NCBI GenBank assembly: GCA_037146835.1
Contig: JBAWWI010000004.1
Span: 1 to 49,599, forward strand
DNA: 49,599 bases
Origin: IMCC26256 sp037146835
GTDB lineage: Bacteria; Actinomycetota; Acidimicrobiia; IMCC26256
Direction: 5' to 3'
Below are positions 6,915-15,790 of this stretch, piece after piece. Every line of letters begins with the position of its first letter. Within the stretch, counting starts at the first letter, position 1. A model generated the notes under the pieces. The model worked only from the letters and a program-made list of their open reading frames with translations, was not told the DNA's origin and did not search any database. The position numbers and the translations under genes were made by a program.

Positions 6915-8006
6915 ATGGAACCGATTAGACCTGACTTTGCAGGGGCCTCAATCGCAGAGATCATCCCGGCGCTCTTGGGTGCTCGCCCTGCCACTTGGGT
7001 TCCAGCCGCCGCGAATGGGGCTGAGAGCGTCGTGCTTTTAGTACTCGATGGCCTTGGGTGGACCCAGATCGAAGCGAATAGGGGCCTGCTGCCAAATATC
7101 TCCGCAATGCAGGGCTCAGCAATAACGAGTGTGGCTCCGTCTACAACTGCAACTGCGCTCACGTCGATTACGACAGGCCTCACCCCGATCGAGCACGGCG
7201 TGCTCGGGTACCGAGTTCGCGAAGAAGATGACGTTCTAAATATCCTCTCGTGGCGGACTGACCAAGGGTCGCGTCCGCCCGAGCCCGAGGCCTTTCAGCG
7301 CCATGCAGCGTTTATGGGACGAGAGGTTCCAGTTGTCACCAAATCCGAGTTCCGCACTACCGGTTTTACTAAAGCGCATCTAGGCGGTGCTCGTCTCGAG
7401 GGATGGTCAACAGTCGCTGTATTGGTTGAGCAGTGTGCTCGCCTCGCGCTGACAGATCCCCTTGTTTATGCTTATTATCCAGGCGTAGATGCTGTCGCCC
7501 ATGAGTATGGGCTAAACGATGATCGTTACTTCGCCGAGCTGAAGTTCGCTGATCGTTTAGTCGGGTGGATTCTTGAGTCGCTACCTTCATCAAGCGCGCT
7601 TCTGATTACCGCAGACCATGGACAGGTCGAGGTGGGGCGTGACGGCTGGCTTGAGACAGGATCGCTAGCGAAGTACATAGAGCTGCAGGCCGGAGAGGGG
7701 CGGTTCCGTCACCTATACGCGAAGCAGGGTGCTGCCGCTGACCTAGCAGGGGCCGCTCGCGCGGAGTTTGGTGATCAAGCCTGGGTCTTCACTCGTTCTG
7801 AACTGATCAATGATGGGTGGTTCGGCGAAGGGCGACCGACCCCTTCTGCTGGTAGGCGAATTGGGGATGTTGTCCTGGCGGCAAAGGATTGCTGGGCCTT
7901 CACGGACCCGAGCTTGAGGCGAGAGGCCCAGCTCATCAGCGCCCACGGAAGCCTCACTGAGGCCGAGATGTTCGTACCCTTCCTCGGGGCAAGAGGCGCT
8001 CGTTAG
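6915..8006 (+). CDS. Alkaline phosphatase-superfamily nucleotide pyrophosphatase/phosphodiesterase
   Basis: The 363-residue protein matches the type I phosphodiesterase/nucleotide pyrophosphatase family. Metal-site motifs are in order: VLLVLDGLGW (Asp), STTATALTSITTG with the likely nucleophilic Thr, YYPGVDAVAHEYG (Asp/His), ITADHGQVEV (Asp-His), and a late His in SAHGSLT. No signal peptide is seen, so it is probably cytoplasmic. The substrate is unknown. ATG 6915 is preferred because TACGGT lies 7 bases upstream. ATG 6876 is possible but sits directly against a purine stretch with no spacer. The gene diverges from the Rrf2 regulator and is followed by a 281-base gap before dnaE. Confidence 0.82.
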   Translation: MEPIRPDFAGASIAEIIPALLGARPATWVPAAANGAESVVLLVLDGLGWTQIEANRGLLPNISAMQGSAITSVAPSTTATALTSITTGLTPIEHGVLGYRVREEDDVLNILSWRTDQGSRPPEPEAFQRHAAFMGREVPVVTKSEFRTTGFTKAHLGGARLEGWSTVAVLVEQCARLALTDPLVYAYYPGVDAVAHEYGLNDDRYFAELKFADRLVGWILESLPSSSALLITADHGQVEVGRDGWLETGSLAKYIELQAGEGRFRHLYAKQGAAADLAGAARAEFGDQAWVFTRSELINDGWFGEGRPTPSAGRRIGDVVLAAKDCWAFTDPSLRREAQLISAHGSLTEAEMFVPFLGARGAR

Positions 8007-8118
8007 GGGGTTTGCTCCCTCCCAACTGCTACTTATTAGATTCCTAGGTGCGCCCCTTTCGGAGGAAGGGTCGGATCGTCTAGGTTCCAAGAGTTGTATC
8101 TAGTTACATGGATGTGAT

Positions 8119-8151
8119 TTGTCCACAGGTTGCTCCACAGGCTGTGGAGAA
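8119..8151. promoter_or_regulatory. DnaA-box-like cluster with palindrome upstream of dnaE
   Basis: TTGTCCACA at 8119-8127 differs from the consensus DnaA box TTATCCACA by one base. A second 9-mer, TTCTCCACA, lies on the minus strand at 8151-8143, also one mismatch away. Between them CTCCACAG-G-CTGTGGAG (8133-8149) is a perfect inverted repeat with 8-base arms. The location upstream of the replicative polymerase gene suggests DnaA or another dimeric regulator could act on dnaE. There is no AT-rich unwinding region or dnaA/dnaN neighbourhood, so an origin is unlikely. Confidence 0.45.
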
Positions 8152-8287
8152 GAGCGAAGAAGAAACGGATTACTGGCGGAGTGAAGTTCTTGGGCGGTAA
8201 CAACAGCAAGTGGAGCGCTCAAGTAAACGCGCGCGCAGATTCACCGACCGAAGCAGACCGAAGCAGGCCGAAGCATCGCGAGTCTGC

Positions 8288-11200
8288 GTGAGTAAGTCAT
8301 TCGCCCATCTACATCTCCATACCGAGTACTCAATGCTCGATGGAGCTAGCCGAGTCTCTGATGTAGTTGCCGCAGCAGTGGCCGATGGTCAGCCTGCTGT
8401 GGGCATCACAGACCACGGAAATATGTATGGCGTGCTACCGATGTACGAGGCGGCTCGTGACGCTGGAATCACGCCGGTGCTCGGGATGGAGGGCTACTTC
8501 GTTGCGACTAGCCGCTTCGAACGCCCAAAGCGTGCAGATCATGAGATGTACCACCTAACGCTCCTTGCGGAGACAACGCAGGGCTATAAAAACCTTATGA
8601 AGGTCTCTTCGCAGGCCTACCTAGACGGCTTCTATTACAAGCCTCGCACCGACTGGGAACTCCTTGAGCTCCATCACGAGGGAATCATCGCGAGCTCCGG
8701 GTGCCTTGGAGGTTTGGTGTGTCAAAAAATTCTTGAGGGGGACGATGCGGGCGCTGAGGCAGCGGCCGTTCGATTCCAAGAAATTTATGGACGCGATTCC
8801 TTCTTCATCGAGATTCAAGATCATGGCCTTGATGAAGACTCGATCGTTACTCCGAAACTGCTACAGATCGCAGCGCGGATTGGTGCGCCGCTACTCGCAA
8901 CCAATGATTCTCATTACACAAGGGCAGAGCACGCTGAGGCCCATGACGCGCTTCTCTGCGTGCAGACTGGCGCAAAGATCCATGAGACTAATCGCTTCAA
9001 GTTTGGTGCTGAAGAGTTCTACATAAAGAGCGCAGACGAGATGCGCACACTCTTTGCCGATGTTCCTGAGGCCTGCGACAACACGCTATTAATTGCGGAG
9101 CGCGCAAATGTTGAGATCGAGTTTGGTAAGGCGGTTCTTCCTTCGTTCCCGGTTCCCGATGGGTATACAGAGGATTCATATCTTCTTGAGTTGACACTTG
9201 CAGGGGCCAAGGAACGGTATGGAGACAAGCCCGCACCGCATGTATTAGAGCGCATCGAATTCGAACTAGATGTCATTCGAGACATGGGTTTCTCCGCCTA
9301 TTTTCTAGTCGTATGGGACCTCGTGAGATTTGCTCACGAATCCAACATCCGAGTTGGGCCCGGCCGCGGAAGCGCGGCTGGTTCGTGCGTTGCATATTGC
9401 CTACGAATCGTCGACATCGATCCGATTCGTTACGACTTGCTCTTTGAGCGCTTCTTGAACCCAGGGCGAAAGCAAATGCCCGACATCGACATGGACTTCG
9501 ACTCGCGTTACCGAGGCGACATGATTCGCTACGCAGCAGCGCGTTACGGAAGCGATCGCGTGGCCCAGATCATTACTTTCTCAACGATCAAGGCGCGAGC
9601 TGCGGTGCGTGATGCCTCGAGGGTCCTTGACTATCCATATTTGCTAGGCGACAAAATCGCAAAACTCATCCCGCCACTGATAATGGGGCGCGACACTCCA
9701 CTGCGCGCGTGTTTCGAGTTGGATCCAAAGTACAGCGATGGATACAAGATGGCGTCTGAGCTTCGAGATTTCTATGAAATCGATCCAGATGCGAAGCGAG
9801 TAATCGATGTTGCTAAAGGTCTCGAAGGGCTACGCCGCCAGGATGGGATTCATGCTGCTGCTGTGGTAATTACGCGCGAGCCGCTGATTGAGTATCTCCC
9901 GATTCAGCGCAAGCCTGAGCCCGGCGGTGCGCTCCAAGATGCGCCGATTGTTACTCAATATGAGATGCACGGCGTCGAGGAACTCGGGCTCCTCAAGATG
10001 GACTTCTTGGGGCTTAGAAACTTAGATGTTATGGAGATCACGCGCGACCTCCTCGAGCAGCGAACTGGGGTCCGCCCGGATATCGACAACATTCCCCTCG
10101 ATGATCCAAAGACGTTTGACCTTCTTCGCAAGGGCGACACGATTGGTGTATTCCAATTAGAGGGTGGCCCAATGCGTGCCCTTATTCGCTCACTTGCTCC
10201 GTCGATGTTCGAGGATATTTGTGCTCTAGTTGCGCTTTATAGGCCCGGACCGATGGGCGCCAACATGCACACTGCCTATGCAGATAGAAAGAATGGCCGG
10301 AAGCCGGTTGAGTTCGATCATGCTGACCTTGAAGAGATTCTCTCGCCAACGTATGGGCTGATGATCTATCAAGAGCAGTTGATGCGAGTCTCGCAGCGCC
10401 TCGCTGGATACTCCCTTGCTGAAGCCGACAACCTCCGCAAAGCAACCGGCAAGAAGGACCGCGAACTTATTGCTAAAGAGCGAGCCAAGTTCGTTGATGG
10501 TTGCGAGACCCAAGGGTATGGACGCGAGTTCGGCGAGCGCATGTTCGACATCATCGAGCCTTTTGCCGACTATTCGTTCAACAAGTCTCACTCGGTTGGT
10601 TATGGGTTCGTGGCGTATCAAACAGCGTTCCTAAAAGCCAACTACACGAACGAGTACCTTGCAGCGCTGCTCACCACTGTCAAGGGTGACAAGGACAAGA
10701 GCGCCATCTACCTAAATGAGTGTCGTCAGCTCAAAATCCCTGTATTGGTCCCAGATGTAAATCACTCCTCGATGGATTTCTCAGTCTCCGATGACTCAAT
10801 TCGATTCGGGCTCTCTGCAGTGCGAAACGTCGGCGAGGGGGTAGTTGGGCTCATCATTGCGGCTCGCGAAGAGGGCGGAGACTTCGTTGATTTTTATGAC
10901 TTCTGCGAGCGAGTCGATCCATCGGCGCTGAATAAACGAACGATCGAGTCGCTTGCTAAGGCAGGGGCTTTCGATGCTCTAGGGCATTCGCGCCAGGGGC
11001 TAGGCCTCGTCTCAGATCAAATTATTGACCAGGCGGTTATCCGTCGCAAAGAACGCGAGGCAGGGATTATGAGTCTCTTCGGTGACTCGGTCGTAGAGTC
11101 CGACGGGTCCTCCGACTTCAATCGCATGCCAATCCCTGATGGTGAGTACTCGAAGACTCAACTGCTCGCGTTCGAGAAAGAGATGCTTGGCCTATACGTG

Positions 11201-11773
11201 AGCGATCACCCGCTGATGGGGGCGCAGAGTGCGTTGTCGCGCTTTACCGACTCAACCCTCTCAGAGCTCAAAGAGGGTAGAGAGGGGGATATGCGCACTG
11301 TCGGGGGAGTCGTCACTGCGTTAAACCGTAAGCACACAAAACGAGGCGACCTTATGGCTACCTTCGTCCTTGAGGACCTCGCATCTGCTGTTGAGGTATT
11401 CGTCTTCCCTAAGACGATGGCGCAGCACGGTTCGCTGCTTGAGGAGGACGCCATAATCTGCGTCAAAGGGCGCCTCGACATGCGTGAGGACCAGGCGAAA
11501 ATTATCGCCATGGAGATCATGCGCCCAGAACTCATGATCGATGGCGGACCACCGCTGCGGATCAAGATCAAGCCTCACCAGCTAGATGAGGTCAAGTCCC
11601 GCATGCTTACTGAGATTCTCAATCAGCACCCGGGAGAGAGCCCGGTATTTCTTCACTTAGACCAGCCATCCAAGACCACTGTGATGCGCCTCGGGGATGA
11701 GTTTTTGGTAGATGCCCGCAACGGGTTATTCGCCGAACTGCGGGTTTTGTTAGGCGCCGACTGCATAATTTAG
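8288..11773 (+). CDS. dnaE: DNA polymerase III alpha subunit (DnaE1-type)
   Basis: This is the catalytic subunit of the replicative polymerase. The N-terminal PHP domain shows HLHLHTEYSMLDGASR and GITDHGNMYG with its metal-binding histidines and aspartate. The polymerase core has VGPGRGSAAGSCVAY and the catalytic aspartates in PDIDMDFD. Helix-hairpin-helix and OB-fold regions follow (the latter near VGGVVTALNRKHTKRGD). About 1161 residues, normal for DnaE1. GTG 8288 gives MSKSFAHLHLH, like the start of relatives. GTG 8210 is in frame and has a TAACAA box 6 bases upstream, but would add a basic, repeat-derived 26-residue extension. Neither has a ribosome site. The 67 bases to npdG show no clear terminator. 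Confidence 0.95.
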   Translation: MSKSFAHLHLHTEYSMLDGASRVSDVVAAAVADGQPAVGITDHGNMYGVLPMYEAARDAGITPVLGMEGYFVATSRFERPKRADHEMYHLTLLAETTQGYKNLMKVSSQAYLDGFYYKPRTDWELLELHHEGIIASSGCLGGLVCQKILEGDDAGAEAAAVRFQEIYGRDSFFIEIQDHGLDEDSIVTPKLLQIAARIGAPLLATNDSHYTRAEHAEAHDALLCVQTGAKIHETNRFKFGAEEFYIKSADEMRTLFADVPEACDNTLLIAERANVEIEFGKAVLPSFPVPDGYTEDSYLLELTLAGAKERYGDKPAPHVLERIEFELDVIRDMGFSAYFLVVWDLVRFAHESNIRVGPGRGSAAGSCVAYCLRIVDIDPIRYDLLFERFLNPGRKQMPDIDMDFDSRYRGDMIRYAAARYGSDRVAQIITFSTIKARAAVRDASRVLDYPYLLGDKIAKLIPPLIMGRDTPLRACFELDPKYSDGYKMASELRDFYEIDPDAKRVIDVAKGLEGLRRQDGIHAAAVVITREPLIEYLPIQRKPEPGGALQDAPIVTQYEMHGVEELGLLKMDFLGLRNLDVMEITRDLLEQRTGVRPDIDNIPLDDPKTFDLLRKGDTIGVFQLEGGPMRALIRSLAPSMFEDICALVALYRPGPMGANMHTAYADRKNGRKPVEFDHADLEEILSPTYGLMIYQEQLMRVSQRLAGYSLAEADNLRKATGKKDRELIAKERAKFVDGCETQGYGREFGERMFDIIEPFADYSFNKSHSVGYGFVAYQTAFLKANYTNEYLAALLTTVKGDKDKSAIYLNECRQLKIPVLVPDVNHSSMDFSVSDDSIRFGLSAVRNVGEGVVGLIIAAREEGGDFVDFYDFCERVDPSALNKRTIESLAKAGAFDALGHSRQGLGLVSDQIIDQAVIRRKEREAGIMSLFGDSVVESDGSSDFNRMPIPDGEYSKTQLLAFEKEMLGLYVSDHPLMGAQSALSRFTDSTLSELKEGREGDMRTVGGVVTALNRKHTKRGDLMATFVLEDLASAVEVFVFPKTMAQHGSLLEEDAIICVKGRLDMREDQAKIIAMEIMRPELMIDGGPPLRIKIKPHQLDEVKSRMLTEILNQHPGESPVFLHLDQPSKTTVMRLGDEFLVDARNGLFAELRVLLGADCII

Positions 11774-11840
11774 GTGGCCCTGCCAGGCCCCCAAATGGCG
11801 GGGTTCGCGTAAGGCGCCTCCGGCGTGCCACACTTCCGCG

Positions 11841-12491
11841 GTGCGAATAGGAATCTTGGGAGCAACTGGACCAGCCGGACGTGGCCTCGCCGCGCGCTTA
11901 GCCGATGTGGGGCATGAGGTGATAGCCGGGTCGCGAGAGAAGGCTAAGGCCGAGGCTGTCGTCGCTGAGTTGACTGAGAAGTGGGGCGAGCGAGTTGCGC
12001 GCATCACTCCAGGGGACAACTCGGATGCATGCAATGCCGATGTGGTTGTGCTTGCTGTGAACGCGGACGCGGCCCTCGATACCTGCCGCAACTTTGCTGA
12101 AGAGTTGCAGGGTCGCATCGTGGTATCTATGGCGAATCACCTTCAACGTAACGGCAACGAGTTCAACGCGGTGCTCCCTCCTCACGGTTCAATTGCTAAA
12201 GAGATTCAAGTTCTGCTTTGGAAATCCCACGTCGTTACCGCTTTCCACCTTGTCCCTGCTGCCGAGTTCGGCAGGCTCGATGAAGCCATGGAGAGTGACG
12301 TTGTTGCCTGTGGCGATGATGATGACGCTCGTAATGCGTTGATGGAGATAATTCGTACTATCCCCGACCTGCGCGCATTCGATGGTGGATCGCTCGAGAA
12401 TGCAGTCGGCATGGAGACATTCGCCGCGGTGCTATTGACGATCAACATTCGCCACAAGGTGCGCGCCGGGCTTCGCCTGAGCGGCGTCTAG
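11841..12491 (+). CDS. npdG: NADPH-dependent F420 reductase (F420H2:NADP oxidoreductase)
   Basis: The 216-residue protein begins with a Rossmann motif (RIGILGATGPAGRGLA) followed by GHEVIAGSRE, the pattern that selects NADP in this family. Later segments such as VVSMANHLQ and VTAFHLVPAAEF fit the F420-dependent NADP reductase fold. The enzyme passes hydride between coenzyme F420 and NADP. GTG 11841 is the only start that gives the motif at the N-terminus. It is 11 bases upstream of mshC and may be co-transcribed, which places two actinobacterial redox cofactor systems side by side. No F420 biosynthesis gene is in the window. The npdG symbol is by family match. Confidence 0.85.
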   Translation: MRIGILGATGPAGRGLAARLADVGHEVIAGSREKAKAEAVVAELTEKWGERVARITPGDNSDACNADVVVLAVNADAALDTCRNFAEELQGRIVVSMANHLQRNGNEFNAVLPPHGSIAKEIQVLLWKSHVVTAFHLVPAAEFGRLDEAMESDVVACGDDDDARNALMEIIRTIPDLRAFDGGSLENAVGMETFAAVLLTINIRHKVRAGLRLSGV

Positions 12492-12502
12492 GAATTAGCG
12501 CA

Positions 12503-13711
12503 ATGGCACTTCGCCTCTGGGACACCGCATCTAGAGACTTTAAGGATTTTGAACCAGGCCCGATCGTCACAATGTATGTCTGTGGGATTACTCCTTATGA
12601 CTCAACCCACCTTGGGCACGCAGCGACTTACCTCACCTACGACCTACTAATTAGGCGCCTTGAGGATCTTGGTCACGAAGTGCGCATGGTGCGCAACGTC
12701 ACCGATGTTGATGACTCGATCCTTCCAAAGGCACGAGAGCTTGGCATTCCGTACCTTGAGCTAGCAGAGGCAGAGCTCACGCGATTCCGACGCGATATGC
12801 GTCAACTAGGAATGCGACCCGCATATGCCGAACCGCGCGCTACGGAGACGATTGACCGCATCATTGAGTTGGTGGAGCAATTACTCGACTCGGGGCACGC
12901 CTACCTGACCGCGGGCACTGCATATTTCGATGTATCTACTGCTCCAAACTTTGGAGATCTCTCTCATTACCCTCGTGATCAGATGCTGCGTCTTGCACGC
13001 GCTCGCGGTGGAAACCCAGACGATCCGCACCGCAGAGACCCTCTTGACTTCGTGCTTTGGCAGCCGAGCCTCGCCGACGAACCAGCGTGGCGTGCTCCGT
13101 TCGGAGTGGGTAGACCTGGTTGGCATATTGAGTGCTCGGCAATGGCCACCCAAGAACTCGGCGAGACAATCGACCTCCACGGTGGCGGAACTGATCTGAT
13201 CTTCCCTCACCACGAGTGCGAGATTGCTCAGAGCGAAGCCATCACTGGGAAGCCGTTCGTTAAGCACTGGCTCCACTCTGCGATGGTTGCCTATGAGGGC
13301 GAGAAGATGAGCAAGTCGCTTGGAAACCTCGTATTCGTCTCTGATCTACTTGAGCAGGCCGATCCTCGAGCTATTCGCTTAGCTCTAATGCACCATCACT
13401 ACCGCTCTGGGTTTGAGTGGCATGACACCGGTATCCAGGACGGAACAGCACTGCTCCACCGCTTGCTTGCCGCAGCGCAAGCCTCCGGAAACCCTGACCC
13501 TGCCCCCTTCGCTGAGCGTGTTCGCGCTGCGCTAGATAACGATCTCGATGCCCCGACCGCACTCGAGGCCTTAGATGACCTTGCCTCAGCGATTCTCTCG
13601 GACGGATCTGAGGGCAGTGACTCCGCTGCAGTGCAGCAGCTATGCAGTTTGAGCGCCCTTATTGGGGTCGATCTATCGACTCCATTCTCAATCGGCGCAG
13701 AAGCACTCTAA
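12503..13711 (+). CDS. mshC: Cysteine:GlcN-Ins ligase of mycothiol synthesis (MshC)
   Basis: The enzyme joins cysteine to the amine of 1-D-myo-inosityl-2-amino-2-deoxy-glucopyranoside, the penultimate step of mycothiol synthesis. At 402 residues it is shorter than most CysRS and lacks a clear anticodon-binding tail. Its signature reads MYVCGITPYDSTHLGHAATY, where CysRS has CGPTVYDxxHIGHAR. It continues with NVTDVDDSIL, GRPGWHIECSA, FPHHECEIAQSEA (zinc-site region) and KMSKSLGNLVFVSDLL, which are MshC-like. It follows npdG closely and is followed by thrS. Automatic pipelines could call it cysS; the GITPY and THLGHA motifs decide against that. It indicates that the organism makes mycothiol. Confidence 0.87.
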   Translation: MALRLWDTASRDFKDFEPGPIVTMYVCGITPYDSTHLGHAATYLTYDLLIRRLEDLGHEVRMVRNVTDVDDSILPKARELGIPYLELAEAELTRFRRDMRQLGMRPAYAEPRATETIDRIIELVEQLLDSGHAYLTAGTAYFDVSTAPNFGDLSHYPRDQMLRLARARGGNPDDPHRRDPLDFVLWQPSLADEPAWRAPFGVGRPGWHIECSAMATQELGETIDLHGGGTDLIFPHHECEIAQSEAITGKPFVKHWLHSAMVAYEGEKMSKSLGNLVFVSDLLEQADPRAIRLALMHHHYRSGFEWHDTGIQDGTALLHRLLAAAQASGNPDPAPFAERVRAALDNDLDAPTALEALDDLASAILSDGSEGSDSAAVQQLCSLSALIGVDLSTPFSIGAEAL

Positions 13712-13729
13712 GGAAGCGGCTCTGGCCGG

Positions 13730-13735
13730 TAACCT
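13730..13735 (+). promoter_or_regulatory. Candidate -10 box of thrS
   Basis: TAACCT ends 8 bases before ATG 13744 and there is no ribosome site. This would place the transcript start at or one base before the A of the ATG, fitting a leaderless or near-leaderless mRNA. Confidence 0.45.
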
Positions 13736-13743
13736 CTAGACCA

Positions 13744-15786
13744 ATGAGTACTCAAGTAACGATTACCCTCCCCGACGGTTCAACGCGCGAGTTCGATGCT
13801 GCCACCTCTGGTGCGCAGATAGCGGCGGCTATCGGTTCCCGCTTAGCAAAGGCTGCAGTAGCTGCAAGGGTCGATGGCGAGGTTGTTGACCTCAGTGCGC
13901 CGATCGCAGTGGATGCGAGTGTCGCGATTATTACCGGAGACTCCGACGAGGGGCGCGAGGTGCTTCGCCACAGCACATCCCATGTTCTCGCACAAGCAGT
14001 CTTCGACCTATTTCCAGGGGCCAAGTACGCAATCGGCCCTGCAATTGCAGACGGCTTCTACTACGACTTTGACCTACCAGATTCTCAGCACTTCACCGAG
14101 GACGATCTTGTGAAGATCGAGAAGCGCATGCGCGAGATCGTAAAAGCAGATCAACCATTTGTGCGCGAGGAGTATGCGTTTGCTGATGGTTTAGAACTCT
14201 TTAAAGATCAGCCATACAAACGCGAGATCATCGAGAATGTCTCAGCCAGTCAAGAATCTGGCACTGGAGAATCTGGCACTGGAGAATCTGGCGCATCTTC
14301 TGGAGAGGATGCGAAATTAGATGCCGGAGAGGTTGCGCAAGGCGGAGTCGTTGGTATTTACCGCAACATTGCTGCAGATGGATCAACCGCCTACTTAGAT
14401 CTGTGTCGCGGTCCGCACGTCCCCTCAACCTCGCGCTTGGGGTCTTTCAAACTGATGAAGGTTGCAGGTGCCTACTGGCGAGGTAGCGAGAAGCGACCGA
14501 TGCTTCAGCGCATCTACGGAACGGCTTGGGAGTCCAAGTCTGCACTTGAGGAGCACCTGACGCGTTTGGCCGAGGCCGAGCGTCGTGACCATCGAAAACT
14601 CGGAGCGGAGCTCGATCTCTTTTCGTTCCCAGAGGAGCTCGGTTCAGGGCTCGCTGTTTGGCACCCGCGCGGTGCTGCGATTCGTCGTGTGATGGAGGAT
14701 TTTTCCCGAGTTGAGCACGATGCTGCCGGGTACGAACTCGTATTCACGCCGCACATCGCTAAGTCTGTGCTCTGGGAGACGAGCGGTCACCTCGATTTCT
14801 ATGCGGATGGCATGTATCCGCCGATGGAGCTTGAGGGCGCTACCTATTACCCCAAGCCGATGAACTGTCCGTTCCATGTGCTGATCTTCAAGACCCATAC
14901 GCACTCCTATCGTGATCTCCCGCTTCGTTTCTTCGAGCTTGGAACTGTGTATCGATTTGAGAAGTCGGGTGTGCTCCATGGCCTCCTGCGAACGCGTGGG
15001 TTTACGCAGGACGACAGTCATATTTTCTGCACGCGCGAGCAGATCGTTCCGGAGCTGAGTTCGCTTCTAGAGTTCGTAACAAGGTTCTTACGTGCTTTTG
15101 GATTCCACGATTTCGAGGCGGATATCTCGACTCGACCAGAGGGCAAGTCGGTGGGTAGCGATGAAGACTGGGATCTCGCAACCGCTGCACTATTTGAGGC
15201 TGTAGAGGCGTCAGGGGTTCCGTATCAAGTGGCAGAGGGCGACGGTGCTTTCTACGGACCGAAGATCGACATTCATATCCGTGACGCAATCGGACGCCGC
15301 TGGCAACTCTCTACGCTCCAGGTCGATTTCCAATTGCCGCAGCGTTTTGATGTTGAGTACGTAGGGGCGGATAACGAGCGCCACCGACCAATCATGATTC
15401 ACCGTGCGCTATTTGGATCCATTGAGCGCTTCTTTGGAATTCTTGTTGAGCACTACGCCGGAGCATTCCCAACGTGGCTAGCGCCGATACAGGTAACGGT
15501 TCTTCCAGTTGCTGATCGACACGACGACTATGCATTCGAGGTTGCTAAGAAACTCCGCGACGAAGGCTTGCGCGTTGAGGTACGCGAGGCGTCCTCTGAT
15601 TCGTTAGGTGCACGTGTGCGCAGAGCAAAGATGCTCAAGGTGCCCTTTGTGCTCGTTGTTGGAGACGACGATGCAGCGGAGGGGAGTGTCGGCGTAAATG
15701 CCCGAGGCTCTGATACCCCAGAGCGCGGTGTCAGTATCGATGCGTTTGTAACTCGCGTTCAGGCTGACGTGGAAGCAAGGATCTGA
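13744..15786 (+). CDS. thrS: Threonyl-tRNA synthetase
   Basis: The 680-residue enzyme charges tRNA(Thr). It has an N-terminal TGS domain (1-~62; ITLPDGSTREF), an editing domain with HSTSHVLAQA and DLCRGPHVPST, a class II catalytic core with zinc-site Cys in MNCPFHVLIFK, motif 2 near ELGTVYRFEKSG with TRGFTQDDSHIF, motif 3 (HRALFGSIERF), and an anticodon-binding domain (TVLPVADRHDDYA). An insertion rich in Gly, Ser, Thr and Glu of about 30 residues sits inside the editing region just before the GIYRN segment and is not found in typical ThrRS. The start ATG is chosen from the TGS domain; an ORF reading upstream into mshC is not conserved. Confidence 0.96.
   Translation: MSTQVTITLPDGSTREFDAATSGAQIAAAIGSRLAKAAVAARVDGEVVDLSAPIAVDASVAIITGDSDEGREVLRHSTSHVLAQAVFDLFPGAKYAIGPAIADGFYYDFDLPDSQHFTEDDLVKIEKRMREIVKADQPFVREEYAFADGLELFKDQPYKREIIENVSASQESGTGESGTGESGASSGEDAKLDAGEVAQGGVVGIYRNIAADGSTAYLDLCRGPHVPSTSRLGSFKLMKVAGAYWRGSEKRPMLQRIYGTAWESKSALEEHLTRLAEAERRDHRKLGAELDLFSFPEELGSGLAVWHPRGAAIRRVMEDFSRVEHDAAGYELVFTPHIAKSVLWETSGHLDFYADGMYPPMELEGATYYPKPMNCPFHVLIFKTHTHSYRDLPLRFFELGTVYRFEKSGVLHGLLRTRGFTQDDSHIFCTREQIVPELSSLLEFVTRFLRAFGFHDFEADISTRPEGKSVGSDEDWDLATAALFEAVEASGVPYQVAEGDGAFYGPKIDIHIRDAIGRRWQLSTLQVDFQLPQRFDVEYVGADNERHRPIMIHRALFGSIERFFGILVEHYAGAFPTWLAPIQVTVLPVADRHDDYAFEVAKKLRDEGLRVEVREASSDSLGARVRRAKMLKVPFVLVVGDDDAAEGSVGVNARGSDTPERGVSIDAFVTRVQADVEARI
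14254..14293 (+). repeat. 15-bp tandem repeat inside thrS
   Basis: GAATCTGGCACTGGA occurs at 14254-14268 and 14269-14283, with a partial third copy from 14284. It codes for repeated ESGTG units within the editing domain of ThrRS. Confidence 0.9.
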
Positions 15787-15790
15787 GGAG

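Noticed and set aside
8047..8084. Nested hairpin (CCCTT at 8054 with AAGGG at 8066) as terminator of the phosphodiesterase gene
   Set aside because: The stem has only five base pairs and no T-run follows.
8119..8151. Replication origin
   Set aside because: Only two box-like sequences, no AT-rich region and no dnaA, dnaN or gyrB nearby.
12503..13711. Cysteinyl-tRNA synthetase
   Set aside because: The signature GITPYDSTHLGHA, the short length and the lack of an anticodon-binding tail fit MshC better.
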